From the NCBI GenBank assembly GCA_036524155.1, contig DATDCV010000311.1:1-5338 (forward strand): 5,338 nucleotides of DNA. Reading direction: 5' to 3'. Origin of the DNA: DATDCV01 sp036524155. GTDB lineage: Bacteria > Verrucomicrobiota > Verrucomicrobiia > Limisphaerales > UBA8199. The notes beneath the pieces are model-generated. The model was given only the letters and a program-made list of their open reading frames with translations. It searched no databases and was not told the origin of the DNA. Of this stretch, positions 1 to 5,338 are shown one piece after another. How positions within the stretch are numbered: the first letter of the stretch is position 1; each line of letters begins with the position of its first letter. A program made the position numbers and the translations under genes.

Positions 1-824
1 CTCACGTTGGTAATCACGGCAAGAAATTTGTTCCATTCGAGGATCATTACCGCCCGTTCATCCTGGGTGTTAAAATTGTGGGCGCGGGCGAGTGTGGCGC
101 GAATATCGGCCACTATCCGGTCCCGGAACTGGTTGTTGGCAGGCAACAGCACAATGGCATTCAGGTACCGGACGTCGACAAAGTTCGAGAGCGCCGTCAG
201 GGGCATGAACGCAGTCATGTCGTCCGGGGCGTCGTAATTGGTAATTTGGGTCTTCTTCTCGAGAATGCCAATGACCGTGAAGCGCACACCGTTGATCTTG
301 ATTTCGGCGCCGAGCGCCGGGAGACCGCTGAAGAGCTCCTTGCGGATCCGCTCGCCGATGACGACGACCCGCCGGCGGTGGAGGACATCGTCCTCAGACA
401 GGAATCTGCCGACCGCGACGATTTCTTCCCGAATGCGGCCGTAGCAGGCATGCACGCCGGCGACGCTGTAGGTGCGGGTGCGATCGTTGAATATGATCGG
501 GTAGTAGCGGCGGACCTCAGGAGAAACCGCCTCGACCGCGGGCACTCCGGCCGCAATGGCTTTCACGTCGCTCAACTCGAGCCGGATGCGGCGTCCCGAG
601 CGCTCGCCGCCGGCTTGCATACTGGTTTGCCCCGGGAAAACCGCGACCAGGTCTTTGCCGATCTGGCGGAACGCTTTGACGAGCGCGCGCTCGAAGCCCT
701 GGCCATAGGCGAGCAACAACATCAGTGAAGCGACGCCCCAGGTAATGCTCAGCATCGTCAACAGCGAGCGCAACCGATAGTGGTTTAGCGCATTCAGTGC
801 CTCGGAGAAGATGTGACGAATCAT
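1..824 (-). CDS. MacB-like ABC transporter permease, second copy (3' end off the window)
   Basis: The frame opens with ATG at 824 and stays open to base 1, giving 274 visible residues; the C-terminus lies beyond the left edge. It reads as an inner-membrane permease of the MacB/LolC/FtsX class. A short cytoplasmic N-terminus (MIRHIFSEALNAL) leads into one membrane helix at about residues 20-42 (LLTMLSITWGVASLMLLLAY). A MacB-type periplasmic domain follows to about 255, including G-x-T-S-x-Q-A-G-G at 65-73 and RFTVIG at 181-186. The three C-terminal helices of the FtsX domain should follow but are outside the window. There is no ATPase domain, so a separate ATPase is needed. It is clearly paralogous to the permease just upstream and overlaps it by ATGA with a GAGG ribosome site, so the two are probably co-translated. 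The substrate cannot be told. Class assignment is firm; a role in drug, lipid or peptide export is inference. Confidence 0.9.
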   Translation of the reverse strand, partial: MIRHIFSEALNALNHYRLRSLLTMLSITWGVASLMLLLAYGQGFERALVKAFRQIGKDLVAVFPGQTSMQAGGERSGRRIRLELSDVKAIAAGVPAVEAVSPEVRRYYPIIFNDRTRTYSVAGVHACYGRIREEIVAVGRFLSEDDVLHRRRVVVIGERIRKELFSGLPALGAEIKINGVRFTVIGILEKKTQITNYDAPDDMTAFMPLTALSNFVDVRYLNAIVLLPANNQFRDRIVADIRATLARAHNFNTQDERAVMILEWNKFLAVITNV

Positions 825-834
825 TCGTACCTCA
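821..834 (-). promoter_or_regulatory. ATGA stop/start overlap with Shine-Dalgarno GAGG
   Basis: The upstream permease stops with TGA (823-821) and the next permease starts with ATG (824-822), sharing ATGA. A GAGG sits at 833-830 on the minus strand, five bases before the ATG and inside the last codons of the upstream gene. This is the only good Shine-Dalgarno match at any start in the window. It fixes the second permease's start and suggests translational coupling, which would help keep the two subunits in equal amounts. Confidence 0.75.
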
Positions 835-2074
835 GCGCTTCCACCGGCGTGAGCAAAGATGCCCGGCGCGCGGGGTAAATGGCCGACAAGATCCCGACGA
901 GCACCAGCGTGCCGAAGGCCAGCAGGGCGGTCGTCGCGCTCACCGGCAGGCCGGCGAATAACGTCGGCAGCGGCAAGCGGCTCACGGCGGCGCAGATTCC
1001 CCACGCGACGGCCAGCCCTGCCAGGCCGCTGCAAATCGTCAACGCGATTGATTCGAGGAAGAACTCGAACAGCACGCGATTGGGTGTCGCGCCCACGGCC
1101 TGCTTGATGCCAATTTCGCGGGTTCGTTCCGCCACCGACACCAGCATGATGTTCATGACGCCAATGCCGCCCAGGGCGAGCGTGATGAACGCGACAAATG
1201 CCAGGAACACTTCCATTGAGTCGTAAATTTCGCTGACCATACGGGCGTCGCGAACGGTGTCCCAGCACCACACCGCGCCCTGGTCGTCGGGGTCGAAGCC
1301 ATGCCGGCGGCCGAGCAGGCGTTTGACCTCTTGCAGCGCCTCCGTGTGCTCGTCCGCCGACAACGGCATGAAAATGATGTTGTCGATGTGGGCCGGACCG
1401 ATGAACGGCCGCGGATCGGGAAAGTAGCGCGCCATTGCGCTGTAAGGGATCAGGACCTTAGTGCCGTCGAACCCGTTGTAGGAATTGTTCTGGTCTTTCT
1501 TGCTGAGTTCGCCGATCACCGTGAACGGGACGTCCTGAATGTAGACCTGCGCGCCGAGCGAAACACGGTCGGCGAAAAGCTGCTTCTTGACCTCATCGCC
1601 AAGAACACATACTGCGCGGCATTCCGCGAAGTCAGCCTCGGAAATATGTCGCCCCGACGCCAGCTTCATGGAGCGGATTTGTTGATAGACCGGGCTGATG
1701 CCGTGGGTGGAGAACGTTCCGGAGTTGAACCGGCTTCGGGCCGATTGCATCCCGGCCAGTTCGGCGGTGACATAGTGGACGCGCGGACATTCCTTTCGGA
1801 TGGCGAGCACGTCCTCGTAGCTGAAACGGACCTCCCGCCCTGTTCGCTGGCCGCCCGCCTGCGAACTCGTGCGGCCCGCCCACAAAATGACAATGTCCGT
1901 TCCCAAGGAAGAGAGCATTTTGCGGTAGCCCTGTTTGAAGCCCTCGCCGATCGCGATCATGAAGACAATCGCCGCGATCCCCCACGAGATGCCCAACATG
2001 GTCAGCGTGCTCCGCAGTTTGTGCGCCCAAAGATTGCGGAAGGTCTGCAGGAATATCTCGCCGGCGAGGGTCAC
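821..2074 (-). CDS. MacB-like ABC transporter permease, first copy
   Basis: A 417-residue inner-membrane permease of the MacB/LolC/FtsX class, about the usual length for a permease-only member. Helix 1 lies at about 21-43, after NLWAHKLRSTLTMLGI. A MacB-type periplasmic domain follows at about 44-255. The FtsX domain has helices near 287-313, 337-362 and 380-402. The cytoplasmic loop VAERTREIGIKQAVGAT (314-330) is the typical segment that contacts the ATPase. The end, PARRASLLTPVEALRYE, is also typical of the family. No Walker or ABC signature motif is present. I chose GTG at 2074 as the start: it lies just before the conserved N-terminal amphipathic segment, and no other ATG, GTG or TTG falls between it and helix 1. 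The frame extends to 2209, but those 45 extra residues (such as GFRISDFGF) merely translate intergenic repeats. No Shine-Dalgarno precedes the GTG. The adaptor gene lies 195 bp upstream and the sister permease overlaps downstream. Confidence 0.9.
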   Translation of the reverse strand: MTLAGEIFLQTFRNLWAHKLRSTLTMLGISWGIAAIVFMIAIGEGFKQGYRKMLSSLGTDIVILWAGRTSSQAGGQRTGREVRFSYEDVLAIRKECPRVHYVTAELAGMQSARSRFNSGTFSTHGISPVYQQIRSMKLASGRHISEADFAECRAVCVLGDEVKKQLFADRVSLGAQVYIQDVPFTVIGELSKKDQNNSYNGFDGTKVLIPYSAMARYFPDPRPFIGPAHIDNIIFMPLSADEHTEALQEVKRLLGRRHGFDPDDQGAVWCWDTVRDARMVSEIYDSMEVFLAFVAFITLALGGIGVMNIMLVSVAERTREIGIKQAVGATPNRVLFEFFLESIALTICSGLAGLAVAWGICAAVSRLPLPTLFAGLPVSATTALLAFGTLVLVGILSAIYPARRASLLTPVEALRYE

Positions 2075-2079
2075 AGGAG

Positions 2080-2138
2080 GAAATCCGAAATCCGAAATGC
2101 GAAATCCAGAAGAAGGCCGAAATCCGAAGGCCGAAAAA
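2080..2138. repeat. Degenerate GAAATCC heptamer array
   Basis: On the plus strand the units run GAAATCC, GAAATCC, GAAATGC, GAAATCC (2080-2107, four in strict tandem). After an 11-base interruption come GAAATCC, GAAGGCC and GAAAAAA (2119-2139). The array begins only five bases upstream of the permease's GTG start codon and fills the position of its ribosome-binding site. Read on the minus strand it encodes the artefactual GFRISDFGF-like N-terminal extension of the permease frame. From memory, similar GAAATCCGAAATCC runs are scattered between genes in Verrucomicrobiota and some other environmental genomes. Their function is not known to me. Confidence 0.8.
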
Positions 2139-2139
2139 A

Positions 2140-2168
2140 CCGCAGAGAGGCGCAGAGGACGTAGAGGG
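2140..2168. repeat. Degenerate CGCAGAG-type short repeat
   Basis: Directly after the heptamer array, the plus strand reads CGCAGAGAGG, CGCAGAGGAC, GTAGAGGGCT: three roughly ten-base units sharing a (C/T)GCAGAGG- or GTAGAGG-like core. This is a second, distinct purine-rich repeat family abutting the first. No coding role is supported. On the minus strand it would read as the low-complexity PLRPLRLSAVF part of the spurious extension, which argues it is intergenic filler and not protein. Confidence 0.6.
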
Positions 2169-2240
2169 CTTTTGCCGTTTCCTGCTGCGTCGCAAGGCTG
2201 TCGTCGCATCGACGATTGGGTTTCATTCAGGTTTCGGCGA

Positions 2241-2258
2241 TCGGGCTTCGGATCTCGG
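2241..2258. repeat. Opposite-orientation copy of the GAAATCC-type repeat
   Basis: The minus strand here reads CCGAGATCCGAAGCCCGA. This matches the plus-strand stretch 2117-2134 (CCGAAATCCGAAGGCCGA) at 16 of 18 positions, so the two are inverted copies about 106 bases apart. The flanking minus-strand bases (GATCGCCGAAACC, down to 2230) continue the same flavour. The copy lies just past the adaptor's stop codon. A transcript through the gap could pair the two arms, but the loop is long and there is no U-run, so I do not call a terminator. Confidence 0.6.
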
Positions 2259-2269
2259 TCGGGAATCGT

Positions 2270-3466
2270 TCAGGGCAGAACGAGTTTGTCTCCCGGTTTA
2301 ATGCCTGCGAGCACTTCCGCGCGTTGGCCGTTTGAAATTCCGATTTTGATAAGCGCCTTGCGCCAGCCTTGTTTTGAGGTGGCATCGAGCAGTTGCACCG
2401 AGGCATTTTTGTCTTTGTCGTAGACCAGGGCTGATTCCGGGACCTGCAGGACGTTGGTATGTTCTTCGAGCACGATTTCAGCGTTGGCGGTCATGTTCGC
2501 ACGCAGCTTGCCCTGGGGGTTGGAGATGGTAACTCTCACTTCGAAGGTAGTGACGTTGTTGAATTCTTTGCCCATGGGCGAAATCCGCTTCACCACGCCG
2601 TCAAAAGACTCGTTTGGGAAAGACTCGACTTTCGTGCGCACATGCTGGCCGCAATCGGCTTTGCCGATATCGGCCTCGTCAACCTCGCCTTTGATATAGA
2701 CGCTGCTGATATCGCCCAGCGTCATAATAAGGGTCGCGGCGCTGCCCAGGTTCAAAATCGAGGAGACCGCGTCGCCGACTTCCGTTGGCCGCCACAGAAC
2801 GATTCCGTTGAGCGGCGATCGAATTGTCGCGTAGCTCAGGTTTTCCTCCGCGCGGTCCAAGGTCGCCTTGGCGACCGCGACCCCGGCGCGGGCCTGCTCA
2901 ACCTGGGCGGCCGTGGTTTTGACGGTGGCATCGAGCAACTGCTGCCGGTTGCGTGAGACTTCGTAGGCGCGGCTCGCATCATCCAACTGTTGCTGGGAAG
3001 CAACTTTCCCCCGGAACAGGCCCTGGGCCCGTTCGTAATCGCGCCGGGCGAACTCGAGTTCGGGGTTGGCGGCCTCGATTTGGGCCTTTGCCGCGGCCGC
3101 GAGCGCCGCCTGCACATTGGCTTCTTCGCCTTCGAGGGCAGCTTTGGCCCCGCGCACCTGGGCCTGAATATCCTCCTTGTCCAGTTCAGCAAGGATCTGA
3201 CCCTCTTTCACCGCGTCTCCCACGTCCACCATCAAGGCCTTGATAATCCCGTTGGCCTTCGATTTTACCTCCACCTTCGAGAGCGGCTCGATCTTGCCCC
3301 GGGCGACCACCGAACGCGCGATATCGCCGCGTTCCGCGGTGACGATCTTTTCGGGCGGGACCGGTTTGGCCTTGCTGAAAGCGCCGCTGGCGGCCAGCAG
3401 CAAGCCGAGCACCGCCAAAATGGCGCCTCCGATAAGCAGCAATTTTGCGCGGCCTTTTGCGAGCAT
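2270..3466 (-). CDS. MacA/HlyD-family periplasmic adaptor of a tripartite efflux system
   Basis: A 398-residue membrane fusion protein that would link an inner-membrane ABC permease to a TolC-like outer-membrane channel. A single N-terminal anchor helix lies at about 9-27, with no lipobox cysteine. The first lipoyl half is at 62-98 (VKSKANGIIKALMVDVGDAVKEGQ). A long alpha-helical, alanine- and glutamine-rich coiled-coil hairpin covers about 98-212. The second lipoyl half is at 213-235 (TIRSPLNGIVLWRPTEVGDAV). A beta-barrel runs from about 250 to 335, and a membrane-proximal domain ends in GIKPGDKLVLP. At the hairpin tip, R146-x3-L150-x6-S157 matches the RLS motif that docks adaptors onto TolC. 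I chose ATG 3466, which directly precedes the anchor helix. An in-frame TTG at 3502 would add 12 residues but has no ribosome site, and even the ATG has only a weak AGAG ten bases upstream. The two permeases follow downstream. The gene symbol macA would be a family guess only. Confidence 0.93.
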   Translation of the reverse strand: MLAKGRAKLLLIGGAILAVLGLLLAASGAFSKAKPVPPEKIVTAERGDIARSVVARGKIEPLSKVEVKSKANGIIKALMVDVGDAVKEGQILAELDKEDIQAQVRGAKAALEGEEANVQAALAAAAKAQIEAANPELEFARRDYERAQGLFRGKVASQQQLDDASRAYEVSRNRQQLLDATVKTTAAQVEQARAGVAVAKATLDRAEENLSYATIRSPLNGIVLWRPTEVGDAVSSILNLGSAATLIMTLGDISSVYIKGEVDEADIGKADCGQHVRTKVESFPNESFDGVVKRISPMGKEFNNVTTFEVRVTISNPQGKLRANMTANAEIVLEEHTNVLQVPESALVYDKDKNASVQLLDATSKQGWRKALIKIGISNGQRAEVLAGIKPGDKLVLP

Positions 3467-3556
3467 GTTATTAATACTCTGCGGCCGGTCTCGAAGTTTC
3501 AAAGAAATTCAGCGGAAATGCCTTCGGTTAGAGCGGTGCTGCGTAGGCCAAAGCGT
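3467..3556 (-). other. 90-bp spacer between beta-helix and adaptor genes
   Basis: This short gap carries no repeat and no convincing terminator; the only hairpin seen is TTTC-TTT-GAAA, with a four-base stem. It must hold any dedicated promoter for the efflux genes, but I find no good -35/-10 pair. A TTGAAA (3502-3497) and a TATTAA (3476-3471) are separated by 20 bases, too far for a standard sigma-70 promoter. Readthrough from the beta-helix gene is therefore possible. Confidence 0.4.
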
Positions 3557-5338
3557 TTAGGGCCGGGTCGGTGGCGCTGGAAGCGGTTTCAGCCGGCAGT
3601 CTTCATGCCGGCATTCCTTCCGCCATGACGCGTCTCCGTAAAGACCAACCCCGCCGAAACGAATGGGTTCGAAGCCAAGTTGAAAGGCGGGTGAGTTTCT
3701 GGTCAGGGTGAAATCGCCCACGTGTGCATTTACGAAGCCCGGGTCCGCAATACGAGAGTTGCGGTCAGGTCCGATTTGCTGCCAGCCGGCGAAGGGTCGG
3801 TTGAGAAACCTGAGTCGATCGGCTCCTCCGGTGTGCCAGTAGAGATTGTGATCCCAGTCGCCCAGCGGTTCTTTGGCAGCGAGGCGTTCGCCGAGGGAAC
3901 GCTGGCCGTAAGGAATGAAGAGCTCGCCCTGGGTGAGATAAACGATATTTCGCGAGAAGGTGTTCGGCCGTTTTTCAAAGAAGGGCCAGATGGAGTGATT
4001 GGCCGAGAGGGCGAAGATATTGTTCCGGATTATGTGTTCATGGCCGCCATTGTTGTACATCAGACCGCCGCTGAGCGTGTTGTAGACGAGGTTACTTTCC
4101 ACGAGGTATTGGCCGCAGGTGGCGTCGAGATAAATGCCCCAGCCGAAAGGCGGGTTCGAGTAAGGCCACATGTCATGGAAGATGTTGTTCCGGATGACGC
4201 TGCCGGGCGAAACGCCGAGACAATAGATCAGCCCAGCGTCGCTGAGTACCCCGTGGCCGAGGTCGTGGACATGGTTGTACTCGATGATGTTGTGATGTGT
4301 CCGGTTTGGCGAATCATTCCAGTTCCAGCCGATGCTCATGCCTGAATAAAGGAGGTCATGGATATCGTTGTGCGAGATGACATTCGAGCTGCTCTGAGCC
4401 ACCCAGACGCCAATGCCGGCCGCAAAGACATGCCCGCCGTCGAAGATGTGGTTGTTATCCACAAGCGTTCGGCTCGTTTCCGCCACATCCGTCCGTGCCG
4501 CGTTAGCTTCGCCGATGCGAATGCCGCCCGCGCCGAGATCCAGCAGCCGGTTTTGCTGCAGCCGGCAATCGTTACAGCCCCGCCGGAACCAAATGCCATA
4601 AGTTCCGATGTGGGCGACTTCGCAGCGTTCCACGGCACAATCGAGCGCGCCGTCGGCGACGATGGCGGCGGGCACTTCGACAGCCGCCTGGGTACTGCTG
4701 TTGCCTTTCGGATCGAGCACCCAATCGGAGTGATGGAAGGCCAGGCCGCGAAGAGTTATGTTCCTTACAAAACGGCCATCTTCAGCGTTCCCCGCGAAGC
4801 GTACGAGTTCGGTCAGGAGTGGCGCGACTATGTTGACTTTGTCCATCCGCTCGTGTGGTAGAGGCCAATAGCTGAGCACTCCAGTTTGCCGGTCGAGGTA
4901 CCATTCACCGGGCTCATCCAGCAGTTCCCGCGCGTTCTCAGCGTAATAACGTTGTGCCTCCTCCCAAAAGCCGATGGTCCACCATTCCTTCAACGGCGAC
5001 GCAAATTCGACGGTCCTGGAAGACAGGTCGACGGCCTTGATTGGGTGGAGGGAGGTCTCCCACGAATGCATCAGGACAACGTAGGCGTCGGAAAGCTCCG
5101 CCCACGGTCGGACGTCGTTGCCGGCGAAAATGAAACGGTCGCGCGCGACGGGTTTGGCGTTTGGGCTCGGCGGGCCGGGAATCAAAGCGGCGATGCGGTG
5201 GTAGCCGCTGTTCGGAGACCGGGCCAATTGGCGGCGCGCGCCGTCCACGAAGAGTTGGCGAAAGTACCATTTGCCGGCTTTTACGTCCGCAATGGTCGTT
5301 TCATAAACCGGCCCGTTTTGGCGAAAGCCGTGAAGAAC
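3557..5338 (-). CDS. Right-handed parallel beta-helix repeat protein (N-terminus off the window)
   Basis: The frame is open from the right edge to TAA at 3559-3557, giving 593 visible residues. A GTG at 5248 is not the start, because the coding pattern continues upstream with KAGKWYFRQLFVDG, a segment I recall before the helix in this family. Next comes a mixed region with GEWYLDRQTGVLSYWPLP (visible residues 144-161). The beta-helix solenoid covers about 190-470, with repeated rungs such as NITLRGLAFHHSDW, NVISHNDIHDLLYSGMSIG, SVIRNNIFHDM and HIIRNNIFALS. The end, DPGFVNAHVGDFTLTRNSPAFQLG (532-555), is a common closing motif of these proteins, followed here by a short proline-rich tail. Such folds are typical of secreted polysaccharide lyases and hydrolases; a GH141-like role is possible but unproven. 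Any signal peptide is outside the window. No functional tie to the efflux genes is visible. Confidence 0.9.
   Translation of the reverse strand, partial: VLHGFRQNGPVYETTIADVKAGKWYFRQLFVDGARRQLARSPNSGYHRIAALIPGPPSPNAKPVARDRFIFAGNDVRPWAELSDAYVVLMHSWETSLHPIKAVDLSSRTVEFASPLKEWWTIGFWEEAQRYYAENARELLDEPGEWYLDRQTGVLSYWPLPHERMDKVNIVAPLLTELVRFAGNAEDGRFVRNITLRGLAFHHSDWVLDPKGNSSTQAAVEVPAAIVADGALDCAVERCEVAHIGTYGIWFRRGCNDCRLQQNRLLDLGAGGIRIGEANAARTDVAETSRTLVDNNHIFDGGHVFAAGIGVWVAQSSSNVISHNDIHDLLYSGMSIGWNWNDSPNRTHHNIIEYNHVHDLGHGVLSDAGLIYCLGVSPGSVIRNNIFHDMWPYSNPPFGWGIYLDATCGQYLVESNLVYNTLSGGLMYNNGGHEHIIRNNIFALSANHSIWPFFEKRPNTFSRNIVYLTQGELFIPYGQRSLGERLAAKEPLGDWDHNLYWHTGGADRLRFLNRPFAGWQQIGPDRNSRIADPGFVNAHVGDFTLTRNSPAFQLGFEPIRFGGVGLYGDASWRKECRHEDCRLKPLPAPPTRP

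Noticed and set aside
78..728. Plus-strand open frame (216 codons) opposite the second permease
   Set aside because: The minus strand encodes a continuous MacB-type permease here with matching motifs throughout; the plus frame is a shadow.
1301..2164. Long plus-strand open frame (287 codons) opposite the first permease
   Set aside because: It is antisense to a gene with clear family motifs, and its arginine- and glycine-rich translation has no recognisable domain. It looks like a codon-bias shadow in GC-rich DNA.
2080..2168. CRISPR array
   Set aside because: The units are 7 to 10 bases, contiguous and degenerate, with no spacers.
2117..2258. Rho-independent terminator between adaptor and permease
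   Set aside because: The pairing arms are separated by over 100 bases and no U-run follows, so a terminator is not supported.
3471..3502. Possible sigma-70 promoter for the adaptor (TTGAAA and TATTAA, minus strand)
   Set aside because: The spacer is 20 bases instead of about 17, and the -10 match is imperfect and would sit only about five bases before the ATG.
2990..3628. Plus-strand open frame (212 codons) opposite the adaptor N-terminus and spacer
   Set aside because: It runs antisense through the adaptor's lipoyl and anchor regions and across the intergenic spacer with no domain of its own.
3722..4861. Two plus-strand open frames (207 and 167 codons) opposite the beta-helix gene
   Set aside because: The minus strand shows regular beta-helix rungs across the whole stretch, and the plus frames show no domain or ribosome site.

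Overview
All four genes supported here lie on the minus strand and read right to left. The window suggests a Gram-negative (diderm) bacterium with moderately GC-rich DNA. The best guess is Verrucomicrobiota, or a related soil or sediment lineage. Three things point there: the beta-helix protein is of a kind I associate with these carbohydrate-degrading lineages; the efflux adaptor carries a TolC-docking type motif, which implies an outer membrane; and one intergenic gap holds degenerate GAAATCC and CGCAGAG repeats of a sort I recall from such genomes. This assignment is inference, not proof.

Layout in direction of transcription: (1) 5338-3557, a right-handed parallel beta-helix protein whose N-terminus lies beyond the right edge. 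(2) A 90-bp gap. (3) 3466-2270, a MacA/HlyD-type periplasmic adaptor. (4) A 195-bp gap filled largely with short degenerate repeats in opposing orientations. (5) 2074-821, a MacB-like ABC permease with no ATPase domain. (6) 824-1, a second, paralogous MacB-like permease that overlaps the first by ATGA and runs off the left edge.

Genes 3, 5 and 6 probably form one MacAB/LolCDE-type tripartite efflux or export system. The adaptor would span the periplasm and dock on a TolC-like channel, and the two related permeases would form the inner-membrane part, possibly as a heterodimer. No ATPase (MacB-NBD/LolD type) and no TolC homologue are in the window, so they must be encoded elsewhere, plausibly just beyond the left edge. 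The beta-helix gene is on the same strand but has no obvious functional link to the transporter.

I see no RNA genes, CRISPR array, insertion sequence, origin or strong terminator. I also see no clearly novel system. The points most worth a second look are the paired permeases and the repeat-filled gap that sits exactly where the first permease's ribosome-binding site should be.
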